A stretch of 35,348 nt of DNA from Ureibacillus sp. (GCA_031178355.1 JAPSJC010000017.1:1-35348); one strand, 5' to 3'; shown: positions 1 through 9,784, numbered from the stretch's first letter. The notes: generated by a model from the sequence alone, not told the origin. Made by a program: numbers and translations.

Positions 1-1358
1 TCTACGTTTGTTTTATAATCCATTAATGAAGCTTTAATTCGATTATTAGAAACTGTAACACCAAATTGCTCTGGTAAAGATTTTTCCACACCTTCAAAGC
101 CAATTGCTACAAATATTACTTGAGCTGGCCAAACTTTCTCAGTCCCTGGTAGCTCTTTAAAATAATGGAACCCATCATCACCTAAGATTTTTTCCATTTG
201 AATTGTATGCAACTCTTTAACACGACCTTGTTTATCTGAAACTATTTTTTGTGTTTGGATACAGTATTCACGAGGATCTTCACCTTGTACGGCTTTTACT
301 TCCTCATAAGCATAATCTAGTTGATAAATATTTGGATCTTGTGGCCATGGAATGTCATCAGTTCTTTTTAATGGTAATTGTGGATGTTTACCAAATTGAT
401 AAACAGAACGAGCTTTTTGACGTATGGCTGTGGCAACACAATCTGCCCCCGTGTCACCGCCACCAATAATAATTACGTCTTTTCCATACACGTTCAATGC
501 TTGGCCGTCCTTTAAATCCGAATCTAGTAAACTTTTCGTAACACCTGTTAAGTAATCCATCGCTAAATGAATCCCTTTGGCTTCGCTTCCTTCAATACGA
601 AGAGCACGTTGTTTTTGTGCACCGATACATAACACTACTGCATCATATTTTTCTCTTAACTCACTTGCAGTTATATCTTTACCAATCTCTGTATTTAATA
701 CGAATTGGATTCCTTCTTGTTTTAACAGATTTACCCGTCGTTCAATTACTTCTTTTTCTAGTTTCATATTTGGTATGCCATACATTAATAATCCACCAGG
801 TCTATCATCGCGTTCATAAATAGTTACTGTATGACCTAGTTGGTTAAGTTGGTCTGCACAAGCCAAACCAGCAGGACCAGAACCAACGATTGCTACACTC
901 ATGCCAGTACGATTTTTAGGTATACGTGGAATAATCCAGTTGTTTTCAAAACCTTTATCAATTATAGATCTTTCAATTGATTTAATTGCTACTGCAGGTT
1001 CATTAATACCAAGTGTACATGATCCTTCACAAGGCGCCGGACAAACACGTCCTGTAAATTCCGGGAAGTTGTTTGTCATATGAAGACGCTGCAACGCTTC
1101 TTTCCACTGACCTTTATAAACTAAATCGTTCCATTCTGGTATGACATTTTGTATTGGACAACCAGCTGCAGTTCCACGAATTTCTATCCCCATTTGACAA
1201 AATGGAGTACCGCAATCCATACAACGTGCACCTTGTATTTGCATAGATTCATCCGACAGCCTATTAGTATATTCATTCCAGTTTCGGATGCGCTCTTTAG
1301 GAGGCTGTTCTTTCGTTTTTTCTCTTTTATACTCCATAAATCCAGTAGGTTTGCCCAC
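1..1358 (-). CDS. gltD: Glutamate synthase (NADPH) small subunit, 3'-truncated by window edge
   Basis: This is the FAD- and NADPH-binding beta subunit of glutamate synthase (called gltB in B. subtilis). It passes electrons from NADPH to the large subunit, which converts glutamine and 2-oxoglutarate to two glutamates. The reading frame is open from a GTG at 1358 to the left edge, giving 452 codons; the family is about 490 residues, so the C-terminus is missing. The N-terminus carries the iron-sulfur cysteines C46, C49 and C54, a fourth cysteine near 67, and a further CPAPCEGSC cluster near residue 105. A GSGPAG dinucleotide motif near 155 binds FAD, and a second motif, GGGDTG, near 300 binds NADPH. 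The GTG start is supported by GGAGGA seven bases upstream. It follows the large subunit gene by 15 bases, so the two are one transcription unit. Confidence 0.95.
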   Translation of the reverse strand, partial: MGKPTGFMEYKREKTKEQPPKERIRNWNEYTNRLSDESMQIQGARCMDCGTPFCQMGIEIRGTAAGCPIQNVIPEWNDLVYKGQWKEALQRLHMTNNFPEFTGRVCPAPCEGSCTLGINEPAVAIKSIERSIIDKGFENNWIIPRIPKNRTGMSVAIVGSGPAGLACADQLNQLGHTVTIYERDDRPGGLLMYGIPNMKLEKEVIERRVNLLKQEGIQFVLNTEIGKDITASELREKYDAVVLCIGAQKQRALRIEGSEAKGIHLAMDYLTGVTKSLLDSDLKDGQALNVYGKDVIIIGGGDTGADCVATAIRQKARSVYQFGKHPQLPLKRTDDIPWPQDPNIYQLDYAYEEVKAVQGEDPREYCIQTQKIVSDKQGRVKELHTIQMEKILGDDGFHYFKELPGTEKVWPAQVIFVAIGFEGVEKSLPEQFGVTVSNNRIKASLMDYKTNV

Positions 1359-1373
1359 GTTAGAATCCTCCTT

Positions 1374-4300
1374 TTATTTGGAAATCATTAACTCTTTCGT
1401 GCCAGTCGTTTCAACAAATGCTTGCATTGCAGCGAGTTCATCCGTTAATCCATCAAATTTATGTCGATTAATCTTTTCAATCATTGCTTGGTAGTCAGTT
1501 GGTACTACTTTAACAAATTTTGGTACATATTGTTCCCACTTAGCTAATATATCAAGTGCCACAGTGCTATCTGTATGCTCTAAGTGTTGAATAATCATCG
1601 AACGAATTAATCCAATTTCCTCTTTATCTTCTAACCTGCTAAGTTGAATCATTTCCATATTACATTTTTCTTTAAAATCCGCTTCATCAGTTGGTAAGAC
1701 ATACGCAATCCCCCCACTCATTCCAGCAGCAAAGTTCTTACCTACATCCCCTAATATGACAACACGGCCACCAGTCATATATTCACAGCCATGATCACCA
1801 ATACCCTCTACTACTACATTTGCACCACTGTTTCGAACAGCAAATCGTTCCCCAGCGCGACCATTAATATATGCTGTACCACTTGTTGCACCATAGAGGC
1901 AGACATTGCCTGCAATTACGTTTTTCTCTTGTGCACCCTTAATAGGAGCTATGGCAACTAACTTACCACCAGATAAACCTTTACCAAAGTAATCATTCAC
2001 ATCACCTACGCAAGAAAGTGTCATACCACGAGGGGCAAATGCACCGAAACTTTGACCTGCGTGACCATTGAATTTTAAATTAATGGTATCGTCTTTTAAG
2101 CCTCTCTCTCCATACTTTCTCGAAATTTCACTACCAATAATCGTTCCAACTACACGATCTGTATTTTTAATCTCGTATTCTAGTTCAATTTTTTCCTTCT
2201 CACTTAAACTCTTTTCTACTTTTGGTAATAGTTGTCGTACATCAAATGTTTCTTCAATAAGGAGATTTTGGTCTTGTTGTTTCGTTTTTGCACCTTGAAC
2301 CTGATATAACAAAGCGGATAAATCTAATTGGCTTGCTTTCCAGTGCTTCTTAGCTCTACCACTCACTTCTAATACGTCTGTTCGTCCAACCATTTCCTCT
2401 ACTGTACGGAAGCCAAGCTTAGCCATATATTCACGCATTTCCTCTGCAACAAATCGCATATAATTTACAACATGTTCAGGTTTCCCCATAAATTTCTCAC
2501 GTAATTCAGGGTTCTGTGTAGCAACCCCAACTGGACATGTATCTAAATGACAAGCACGCATCATAACACAACCGAGGACAATTAACGGAGCAGTTGCAAA
2601 ACCATATTCTTCAGCACCTAATAACGCTGCCATGATTACGTCTTTTCCTGTCATTAATTTCCCGTCTGTCTCCAACGTAACACGGTCTCTCAAACCATTT
2701 AACATTAATGTTTGATGTGCTTCAGCTAAACCAAGTTCCCATGGTAACCCCGTATGTTTAATAGAAGTTTTAGGAGATGCACCTGTTCCGCCGTCATATC
2801 CAGATATCACAATCACATCTGCTCCACCTTTAGCTACTCCTGCTGCAATCGTCCCAACTCCTGCTTTTGCTACTAATTTCACAGAAATACGTGCATAACG
2901 GTTTGCATTTTTTAAATCGTATATAAGTTGAGCTAAGTCCTCAATAGAATAAATATCATGATGAGGAGGTGGTGAAATTAACCCTACACCCGGTGTTGAT
3001 CCACGCACATCGGCAACCCATGGATATACTTTGTTTCCAGGTAATTGTCCCCCTTCACCAGGTTTTGCACCTTGGGCAGCCTTTATTTGGAGCTCATCTG
3101 CATTTACTAAATAATGAGATTTCACACCAAATCTACCTGAAGCGATTTGTTTAATCGCACTATTACGATTATCACCATTTGCATCTAGTTCGTAACGAGC
3201 TGGACTCTCTCCACCTTCACCAGAATTTGAACGTCCACCTAATCGATTCATAGCGATTGCTAATGTTTCATGTGCTTCTTTGGAAATTGAGCCAAATGAC
3301 ATAGCTCCTGTTTTAAATCGTTTAACGATTGATTCTACAGATTCAACTTCATCTAGCGGAATTGGTTTTATATCCTTTTTAAATGTAAATAAATTTCTTA
3401 AGAATCCAAGGCGTTCTTCATTCGCCATCTCTGCATACATACGATAAAGGCCAATATCATTTTTTCGTGTAGCCCATTGTAATGTATGAATTGTTTTCGG
3501 GTTAAAGGCATGATGTTCGCCGTTTGCACGCCATTGGTAATCACTACCCGAATCAAGCTCTTTAATAGCCTCAAATGCAGTTGCATGTCTTCTTTTTGCT
3601 TCTTCACCAATCGTATTTAAGTCAATACCATCGATTTGCGATGCAGTACCTGTGAAATATTGATCAATGACTTCTTTACTAATTCCTACAGCTTCAAAGA
3701 CTTGTGCTCCACGATAAGATTGCACAGTTGATATCCCCATTTTGGACATTACTTTTACAACACCCTCTGAAACACCCTTACGATATTTCTTCACAGCCGT
3801 TTCATAGGTCATTACTAAATGGCCACTTTCAAGCGATTCTGCAATTGTTGCGTATGCTAAGTACGGGTTAATTGCATCTACTCCAAAACCAAGTAAAGCA
3901 GCAAAATGATGAACTTCTCGAGCCTCTCCACTATTAGCGATTAAACTTACTTGTGTTCTTTTACCTGTACGAACTAAATATTGATGTAGGCTACTTACCG
4001 CTAGTAATATCGGAATTGTCGGTGTGTTTAAATCATCTATATCATCCGATAAAATGATTAAACTTTTCCCTTTACTAATAGCATTGTCTGCTTCCTTAAA
4101 GATTCTATCTAACTCTTTTTCCAAAGATTCCGAATAATTAAGCGAGATAACCTCACTTTGGAAATCAGTTTGTTTTAATTGAATGATTTCATTCAATTCA
4201 CCATTCGTTAGGATAGGCGTATCTAAATAGATACGTTTTACGTTTTCACCATTTGGATGAAGTAAGTTCCCTTCCGCACCTAATAAAACAATCGTTGAAG

Positions 4301-5891
4301 TAACAATATGTTCACGAATCGAATCAATTGGCGGGTTTGTAACTTGTGCAAATAACTGTTTAAAGTAATTAAACAATGATTGAGGTCGATCAGACAGTAC
4401 GGCTAAAGGAGTATCATTCCCCATTGAACCGATTGGATCTTTCCCATCAGAAGCCATTGGGTTTATATATTTATGCACATCTTCAAAAGTATAACCAAAT
4501 ACTTTTTGTCTTTTAGTAAGTTGGTCAACCTCTACAAGTTCTTCCTTTTGTACTTCTATTGTTACCTTGTTTTCTTTTAACCATTGTGCGTATGGTTCCG
4601 TAGTAGCCATTTGACTTTTTAATTCATCATCTGAAATAATTTTACCTTGTTCTAAATCTACTAGAAGCATCCGTCCTGGACTTAAACGTTCTTTATATAG
4701 AATATTATCCTCTTCTATATCAACCACACCAACTTCAGAAGAAAAAACAATCATATCATCTTTCGTCACGTAATAACGCGCTGGTCGTAATCCGTTACGA
4801 TCTAATATTGAACCAATTTGCTTTCCATCAGTGAAACAAATTGCCGTTGGTCCATCCCATGGTTCCATTAAATTTGCATGAAACTCATAAAACGCTTTCT
4901 TTTCATCAGTAATATGAGGGTTTTCTGTCCAAGGCTCAGGAATTAACATCATCGCTGTATGTGCTGGAGTTCTACCTGCTAATACGAAAAATTCGAATGC
5001 ATTATCTAACATGGAAGAATCAGAACCAGAGTGATCAATAATTGGTAATAGTTTTTGTAGATCATCTCCAAATGCTTCTGATACAAAGCGTTGTTCACGA
5101 GCAGTCATCCAGTTAATATTTCCGCGTAATGTGTTAATTTCACCATTATGGACAATATAACGATTAGGATGAGCACGTTCCCAGCTAGGAAATGTATTTG
5201 TAGAATAACGAGAGTGCACAATAGCAAACGCAGAAATAAAGCTTTCATCTTGTAAATCAAGATAAAATTCGCTTACTTCTTCTGGCGTTAGTAGTCCTTT
5301 GAAAACAATCGTTTGACTAGACATACTTGGACAATAAAATTTTTGATCATTTTGTTTCGCCCAAAATTCTGTTTGTTTACGAATTAAATATAATTTACGC
5401 TCAAATTCTAATGAATCTTTACACTGATTCATTTTTATAAATACTTGTCGAACAATAGGAGCTGTTGCTTTTGCAGTTTCACTTAAGTTGTCCTTATTAG
5501 TTGGTACCGTTCTCCAACCAATTAAAAGTTGGCCTTCTTGTTCAATGAATTCATTTATTTTATTTTCGATGGATTTTCTTTCTTCATTATCATTCGTGAA
5601 AAATAATTGCCCAACACCATATTCACCTTTGTTTGGCAATTGTAATTCAGTACAATTTAATCGATAAAATGCATCTGGAAGCTGCACCATCAGCCCCGCA
5701 CCATCACCTGTTTTCCCGTCAGCACCCCGACCTGCTCGGTGATTTAGACGACATAACATTTCTAACCCTTTTTTTACAATATCATGTGAAGCCTTTCCCT
5801 TAATATTTGCATAATATCCGATCCCACAAGCATCATGCTCAAAGCTTGGAGAATACAAGCCTTGTGCCTCCGGTAGATTGTGAAAATTCAT
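1374..5891 (-). CDS. gltB: Glutamate synthase large subunit
   Basis: This is the alpha subunit of NADPH glutamate synthase (gltA in B. subtilis nomenclature), 1505 residues, a normal full length. It releases ammonia from glutamine and adds it to 2-oxoglutarate in the cytoplasm. The class II amidotransferase domain is N-terminal. Its nucleophile is C22 in EHDACGIGYY, so a short propeptide is probably removed. The central domain and the FMN/2-oxoglutarate domain follow, with GGRSNSGEGGESPARY near residue 890. Three 3Fe-4S cysteines appear in CVMMRACHLDTCPVG near 1106-1118. A glycine-rich beta-helix domain ends the protein. The ATG has a strong GGGGGG-rich ribosome site six bases upstream. It is divergent from gltC, which in B. 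subtilis activates this operon when glutamate is needed. Confidence 0.98.
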   Translation of the reverse strand: MNFHNLPEAQGLYSPSFEHDACGIGYYANIKGKASHDIVKKGLEMLCRLNHRAGRGADGKTGDGAGLMVQLPDAFYRLNCTELQLPNKGEYGVGQLFFTNDNEERKSIENKINEFIEQEGQLLIGWRTVPTNKDNLSETAKATAPIVRQVFIKMNQCKDSLEFERKLYLIRKQTEFWAKQNDQKFYCPSMSSQTIVFKGLLTPEEVSEFYLDLQDESFISAFAIVHSRYSTNTFPSWERAHPNRYIVHNGEINTLRGNINWMTAREQRFVSEAFGDDLQKLLPIIDHSGSDSSMLDNAFEFFVLAGRTPAHTAMMLIPEPWTENPHITDEKKAFYEFHANLMEPWDGPTAICFTDGKQIGSILDRNGLRPARYYVTKDDMIVFSSEVGVVDIEEDNILYKERLSPGRMLLVDLEQGKIISDDELKSQMATTEPYAQWLKENKVTIEVQKEELVEVDQLTKRQKVFGYTFEDVHKYINPMASDGKDPIGSMGNDTPLAVLSDRPQSLFNYFKQLFAQVTNPPIDSIREHIVTSTIVLLGAEGNLLHPNGENVKRIYLDTPILTNGELNEIIQLKQTDFQSEVISLNYSESLEKELDRIFKEADNAISKGKSLIILSDDIDDLNTPTIPILLAVSSLHQYLVRTGKRTQVSLIANSGEAREVHHFAALLGFGVDAINPYLAYATIAESLESGHLVMTYETAVKKYRKGVSEGVVKVMSKMGISTVQSYRGAQVFEAVGISKEVIDQYFTGTASQIDGIDLNTIGEEAKRRHATAFEAIKELDSGSDYQWRANGEHHAFNPKTIHTLQWATRKNDIGLYRMYAEMANEERLGFLRNLFTFKKDIKPIPLDEVESVESIVKRFKTGAMSFGSISKEAHETLAIAMNRLGGRSNSGEGGESPARYELDANGDNRNSAIKQIASGRFGVKSHYLVNADELQIKAAQGAKPGEGGQLPGNKVYPWVADVRGSTPGVGLISPPPHHDIYSIEDLAQLIYDLKNANRYARISVKLVAKAGVGTIAAGVAKGGADVIVISGYDGGTGASPKTSIKHTGLPWELGLAEAHQTLMLNGLRDRVTLETDGKLMTGKDVIMAALLGAEEYGFATAPLIVLGCVMMRACHLDTCPVGVATQNPELREKFMGKPEHVVNYMRFVAEEMREYMAKLGFRTVEEMVGRTDVLEVSGRAKKHWKASQLDLSALLYQVQGAKTKQQDQNLLIEETFDVRQLLPKVEKSLSEKEKIELEYEIKNTDRVVGTIIGSEISRKYGERGLKDDTINLKFNGHAGQSFGAFAPRGMTLSCVGDVNDYFGKGLSGGKLVAIAPIKGAQEKNVIAGNVCLYGATSGTAYINGRAGERFAVRNSGANVVVEGIGDHGCEYMTGGRVVILGDVGKNFAAGMSGGIAYVLPTDEADFKEKCNMEMIQLSRLEDKEEIGLIRSMIIQHLEHTDSTVALDILAKWEQYVPKFVKVVPTDYQAMIEKINRHKFDGLTDELAAMQAFVETTGTKELMISK

Positions 5892-6010
5892 GAAATCCCC
5901 CCCAGTTCTTCTTAATTAGCGTATTTACATTGTAAAGTTTTTAAATTAATATAAACAATATATAATTTGAATAGAATTAATCTATAAAACAGATGAATGG
6001 GGGGAACATA
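5892..6010. promoter_or_regulatory. Divergent gltB/gltC control region with a 13-bp palindrome
   Basis: This 119-base spacer separates the divergent glutamate synthase and gltC genes. It contains the perfect 13-bp palindrome TTTACATTGTAAA at 5924-5936. Reading right, TTTACA (5924-5929) and TAATAT are separated by 17 bases and could be the gltC promoter. Reading left, TTGTTT and TACAAT are 18 bases apart and could be the glutamate synthase promoter. The two candidate promoters overlap and share the palindrome. LysR-type regulators usually bind an interrupted T-N11-A dyad and repress their own gene, so this arrangement fits GltC control. That the palindrome is the GltC box is an inference. Confidence 0.5.
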
Positions 6011-6913
6011 GTGGAATTACGCCAACTACGGTACTTTGTTGAAGTGGCTGAACGTGAACATATCTCCGAAGCAGCTGAGCATCTTCACGTTGCCCAGTCA
6101 GCTGTTAGTAGACAAATTGCAAACCTTGAAGACGAACTAGGGACACCTTTATTTGAACGTATTGGTCGAAATGTGAAACTTACGCCAATTGGTAAAATAT
6201 TTTTAGAACATTGTATTACCGCATTGAAGGCAATTGACAATGCTGCAAAACAAGTAGAAGAATATCTAGATCCAGCAAAAGGAACGATAAAAATCGGCTT
6301 CCCGACGAGCTTAGCAAGTTATGTACTACCAACCGTTATTTCAGCATTCAAAAGAGAGTACCCCGATGTTTCATTTCACCTGAGACAAGGATCATATCGA
6401 TATTTAATTGATGCAGTGAAAAATAGAGAATTAAACCTTGCTTTTTTAGGGCCAGTACCTCCAAAAGATGAAATTATTGAGACAATGATTCTCTTTAGCG
6501 AGAGCATACATGCATTACTCCCTGCCGATCATCCTTTTTCTAAAAGAGAAAGTTTAAACTTATCAGACTTAAGGAAAGAAAATTTTGTATTTTTCCCAGA
6601 AGGATATATTTTACATAAGGTAGCCTACGATGCATGTAAATCAGCAGGATTTGTACCAAACGTGACATCCGTAGGTGAAGATTTGGATGCTCTAAAAGGT
6701 CTAGTTGCTGCTGGGATAGGCATAACACTTCTTCCTGATAGTTCCATCAACGATACTATTCCAAGATTTACAGTAAAAGTACCTATTGAAAACCCACAAA
6801 TTACCCGCACTGTTGGATTGATCTATCCAATTAATCGGGAAATGGCTCCATCTGAACAAGTATTTGTAAATTTTGTAAATACCTTCTTTTCACGTTTAAC
6901 ACAATTTAGATAA
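6011..6913 (+). CDS. gltC: LysR-type regulator GltC, activator of the glutamate synthase operon
   Basis: This is a LysR-family transcription factor of 300 residues. A winged helix-turn-helix lies at residues 1-60 (ELRQLRYFVEVAEREHISEA followed by AVSRQIANLEDELG), and a periplasmic-binding-like effector domain runs from about residue 90 to the end. The motif GFPTSLASYVLPTVI and the segment GEDLDALKGLVAAGIGITLLP match what I recall of B. subtilis GltC. Its divergent position next to the glutamate synthase genes is the same as in B. subtilis. The start is taken as the GTG at 6011, which has GGGGGG six bases upstream. An in-frame ATG at 5993 lies before that ribosome site and would add six residues not expected in the family. 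It ends at a strong shared terminator. Confidence 0.93.
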   Translation: MELRQLRYFVEVAEREHISEAAEHLHVAQSAVSRQIANLEDELGTPLFERIGRNVKLTPIGKIFLEHCITALKAIDNAAKQVEEYLDPAKGTIKIGFPTSLASYVLPTVISAFKREYPDVSFHLRQGSYRYLIDAVKNRELNLAFLGPVPPKDEIIETMILFSESIHALLPADHPFSKRESLNLSDLRKENFVFFPEGYILHKVAYDACKSAGFVPNVTSVGEDLDALKGLVAAGIGITLLPDSSINDTIPRFTVKVPIENPQITRTVGLIYPINREMAPSEQVFVNFVNTFFSRLTQFR

Positions 6914-6916
6914 AAA

Positions 6917-6950
6917 AAGAAACTCTTGGTTTATCTACCAAGAGTTTCTT
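6917..6950. terminator. Bidirectional terminator between gltC and metQ
   Basis: A perfect 11-bp stem (GAAACTCTTGG paired with CCAAGAGTTTC), extended by two A-T pairs, has an 8-base loop. On the minus strand it is followed by a run of seven T-equivalents, which fits termination of the metNPQ transcript. It lies between convergent genes and can also stop gltC transcription. Confidence 0.85.
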
Positions 6951-6965
6951 CTATATTATAAGGTA

Positions 6966-7835
6966 TTATTCAGCAACAGGAACTACTGCGCCATTCCACT
7001 CGTTCACAATGAAATCCTGGATTGCTTGTGAGTGAAGAACTTCAACTAATTTTTGAATCGCTGCGTTATCTTTATCTTCTGAACGAACAGCAATTACGTT
7101 TACATATTTCGATTCTGAACCTTCAATTGCAATAGAATCCTCAAGTGGATTAATTCCAGCATCGATCGCGAAGTTTGAGTTAATTACAACTGCATCTCCT
7201 TCGCCTTCTTCATAATAAGTTACTAACATTTCAGGAACAGAACTGTTATCAATCACTAAATTTTTTGGATTTTCAACAATATCATCAATTGTTGCCGCTG
7301 TTTTTTCTACACTTGGATCTAATTTAATTAAACCTTCAACTTCAAGTAAAGATAAGATACGACCTTGGTCAGTTACAGAGTTTGAAATAATAATTGTTGC
7401 ACCATCCGGAAGTTCATCTAAAGAAGCATATTTTTGTGAATAGATACCGATTGGCTCTACGTGAATACCACCAGCATTTACAAAGTCATAACCTTTTGAA
7501 GCAATTTCTTCTTCTAAATAAGGAATGTGTTGGAAGTAGTTAGCATCTAAATCACCTGATTCTAAGTGCTCATTAGGCAATACATAGTCTTGGTAAGGTA
7601 CTACTTCTAATTCAATACCTTCTTCAGCTAATATAGGTTGAGCTTGTTCTAAAATTAAATCATGTAAACCATTAGAAGCCCCTACAACTAATTTTGTTGT
7701 CTCGGTAGTATCTGTTGTTTCTGTTTTACCTTCGTTTGTGTTTGTATCTTCAGTTGTCGTTTTTTCAGCTGTACCACAAGCCGCTAAAACGATAATCATT
7801 AAAGATAAAATTAAAAATGATAATAGTTTTTTCAT
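6966..7835 (-). CDS. metQ: Methionine ABC transporter substrate-binding lipoprotein MetQ
   Basis: This is the substrate-binding lipoprotein (NlpA/MetQ family) of the D/L-methionine importer, 289 residues, anchored on the outside of the membrane. Residues 1-19 are a lipoprotein signal peptide. The lipobox LAAC places the lipidated cysteine at residue 20. A Thr/Glu-rich linker follows, then the binding domain from about residue 48 (KLVVGASNGLHDLI). The motifs DLDANYFQHIPYLEE and the IIISNSVTDQGR segment are typical of MetQ, where the second marks the methionine pocket. AAAGGAG lies about ten bases before the ATG. It is the last gene of metN-metP-metQ and follows metP by 70 bases. Expression should fall when S-adenosylmethionine is plentiful, through the leader riboswitch. 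Confidence 0.95.
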   Translation of the reverse strand: MKKLLSFLILSLMIIVLAACGTAEKTTTEDTNTNEGKTETTDTTETTKLVVGASNGLHDLILEQAQPILAEEGIELEVVPYQDYVLPNEHLESGDLDANYFQHIPYLEEEIASKGYDFVNAGGIHVEPIGIYSQKYASLDELPDGATIIISNSVTDQGRILSLLEVEGLIKLDPSVEKTAATIDDIVENPKNLVIDNSSVPEMLVTYYEEGEGDAVVINSNFAIDAGINPLEDSIAIEGSESKYVNVIAVRSEDKDNAAIQKLVEVLHSQAIQDFIVNEWNGAVVPVAE

Positions 7836-7905
7836 CTTATTTTTTCTCCTTTATACTTGTAGTTTTTATATGTGAATAGCTAATGCTATAGACACCAAAT
7901 TGATA

Positions 7906-8574
7906 TTATCGTTTGTCAGTTTTCGAAGTGATGAAATCTCCAATAAATTGAAAAATAAACACGATAACTAAGATAATAATCGTCGCCATTAACGTTACGT
8001 CATCGCGACTACGTTGGAAACCATCAATGAAAGCTAAGTTTCCAAGCCCACCAGCACCAATCGTACCAGCCATCGCTGTATATCCTACTAGTGCAACTGC
8101 TGTAACAGTAATACCCGATAATAAGGCTGGAAATGATTCTGGAATCAGGACTTTCCATATAATCGTTGATGTTTTTGCACCCATGGATTTTGCAGCTTCA
8201 ATAACACCTTTATCTATTTCACGAAGCGCGATTAAAACCATTCGCGCATAAAATGGTGCTGCTCCGATGATTAAAGCCGGTAAAGCGGCGTTCGTTCCAC
8301 GAATTGTTCCTAATAATAACTTTGTAAAAGGGATTAACAAAATAATTAATATAATAAAAGGAATGGAACGGAAGACATTCACAAATGCCCCAGTAATGAA
8401 ATTTGCTACTTTGTTTGCCCAAAGCTGATTGGGGCTTGTTAAAAATAATAAAATCCCAATGGCTAACCCTAATACAAATGTTGCAATCGTTGATATTGTG
8501 GTCATATAAAGGGTTTCATATGTAGCTTCCCACATTTTCTCCCAATTTACATTCGGAAATAATTGATTAAGCAT
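7906..8574 (-). CDS. metP: Methionine ABC transporter permease MetP (MetI)
   Basis: This is the membrane permease of the MetNPQ importer, 222 residues with about five hydrophobic segments. The ABC-permease EAA loop is visible as EAAKSMGAKTSTIIWKVLIP around residues 138-157 and contacts the ATPase MetN. MAGTIGAGGLG near residue 170 is also characteristic of this family. The start is the ATG at 8574, with GGAGGTGA six bases upstream. A TTG two codons earlier is in frame but lies closer to the ribosome site and is less likely. The gene overlaps the end of metN by eight bases, which suggests translational coupling. Confidence 0.95.
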   Translation of the reverse strand: MLNQLFPNVNWEKMWEATYETLYMTTISTIATFVLGLAIGILLFLTSPNQLWANKVANFITGAFVNVFRSIPFIILIILLIPFTKLLLGTIRGTNAALPALIIGAAPFYARMVLIALREIDKGVIEAAKSMGAKTSTIIWKVLIPESFPALLSGITVTAVALVGYTAMAGTIGAGGLGNLAFIDGFQRSRDDVTLMATIIILVIVFIFQFIGDFITSKTDKR

Positions 8575-9592
8575 GGTCAATCACCTCCGTCTGAATTTCA
8601 AGTGTATCTAAATGTTTTAATGCTTTTTCTACATTTTTCCGTTCACCATCAACTTGAACAATTAACGTTCCATAAGGTCCATTTGCAGTTTGGGATATAT
8701 TCCCGTGTACAATATTTACATCTACGTTAAATTCTTTAATTAATTGAGCAATCACCGGTTGTCCTGACGTCGTTCCGATAAAGGATAATTTTACGATTTT
8801 GCCAGTCGGGTAATTAACCAACATCTGCTTAATAGAATCTTTTGATTCCTTAGAACCAGAGACTTGCATAACGAAATTTTTTGTAATTTGGGCTTGGGGG
8901 TTCTGGAATACGTTTAAAACTTCCCCTTGTTCAACCACATGGCCAGCTTCCATTACGGCAACTCGATTACAGATTTTTCTAATTACATGCATCTCGTGCG
9001 TGATTAGCACTATTGTCAAACCTAGTCGTTTATTAATGTCTAGTAACAAATCTAGTATTTGATCTGTTGTTTCTGGGTCAAGAGCACTTGTAGCTTCATC
9101 ACAAAGTAATACTTCGGGTTTATTTGCTAATGCTCTAGCAATACCAACTCGTTGTTTTTGTCCTCCTGATAACTGAGATGGATAAGATTTCTCTCTCCCA
9201 GTTAATCCAACCAAATCAATTAATTCTTTCACTCGTTTCGAACGCTCTTCCTTGCTAACACCAGCAATTTCTAATGGAAACGCAATATTGTCTTCCACTG
9301 TTCTCGACCATAGAAGATTAAAGTGTTGGAAAATCATACTGATTTTCTGGCGAGCGTTTCTAAGTTTATTGCCTGAAATCGACGAAATCTCTTGTCCATT
9401 TACGACCACTGTTCCAGTAGTTGGTTTTTCTAAACCATTTAACAAGCGGATTAACGAACTTTTTCCCGCACCACTGTACCCAATAATCCCAAAAATTTCT
9501 CCTGGTTGGATTGTTAGGTTTACATCTTGAACAGCTGTGATTTCGCCATTTTTCGTTTTATATAATTTTGATATATTTTTTAACTCAATCAT
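8567..9592 (-). CDS. metN: Methionine ABC transporter ATP-binding protein MetN
   Basis: This is the cytoplasmic ATPase of the methionine importer, 341 residues. The nucleotide-binding domain covers about residues 1-245: Walker A GYSGAGKS at 38-45, Q-loop FQHFNLL at 88-94, signature LSGGQKQR at 141-148, Walker B LLCDE at 162-166 and the switch histidine in THEMH. Residues 265-341 form the C-terminal NIL (ferredoxin-like) domain, which in E. coli MetN binds methionine and inhibits transport. The ATG has AAAGGAG upstream. It is the first gene of the operon, and its long leader contains a SAM-I riboswitch. Confidence 0.96.
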   Translation of the reverse strand: MIELKNISKLYKTKNGEITAVQDVNLTIQPGEIFGIIGYSGAGKSSLIRLLNGLEKPTTGTVVVNGQEISSISGNKLRNARQKISMIFQHFNLLWSRTVEDNIAFPLEIAGVSKEERSKRVKELIDLVGLTGREKSYPSQLSGGQKQRVGIARALANKPEVLLCDEATSALDPETTDQILDLLLDINKRLGLTIVLITHEMHVIRKICNRVAVMEAGHVVEQGEVLNVFQNPQAQITKNFVMQVSGSKESKDSIKQMLVNYPTGKIVKLSFIGTTSGQPVIAQLIKEFNVDVNIVHGNISQTANGPYGTLIVQVDGERKNVEKALKHLDTLEIQTEVIDHA

Positions 9593-9713
9593 TTTAGGTA
9601 CTCCTTTAACTAAATACGATATCCGTATGTTTCCCTCTATAATATTTTGTAACCACGTTATGAATCTTCTATTATTCTTATGAATTTACTAATATTTAAC
9701 AACAAAAGATTCT

Positions 9714-9737
9714 ATGAATACTTCTTCGAGTATTCAT
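9714..9737 (-). other. Hairpin in metN leader downstream of the riboswitch terminator
   Basis: ATGAATACT and AGTATTCAT form a perfect 9-bp stem with a 6-base loop. It would be transcribed only in read-through RNA, between the riboswitch terminator and metN. It lacks a strong T run, so it is more likely an mRNA-stabilising or processing structure than a terminator. Its function is unknown. Confidence 0.35.
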
Positions 9738-9752
9738 TTGTGTTGTAAAATT

Positions 9753-9784
9753 AAAAAACCCCTCTACACAAGTAAGTAGAAGGG
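9753..9784 (-). terminator. SAM-riboswitch-controlled terminator of metNPQ
   Basis: On the minus strand CCCTTCTAC pairs with GTAGAGGGG (nine pairs, one G-U) and is followed by six T residues. The 5' arm contains CCTTCT, which can instead pair with AGAAGG just after the riboswitch P1 helix. This gives the expected choice between antiterminator and terminator. Confidence 0.88.

Noticed and set aside
3398-3610. Minus-strand and plus-strand short frames inside large genes
   Set aside because: They lie wholly within well-supported genes in other frames and have no ribosome sites or recognisable protein features.
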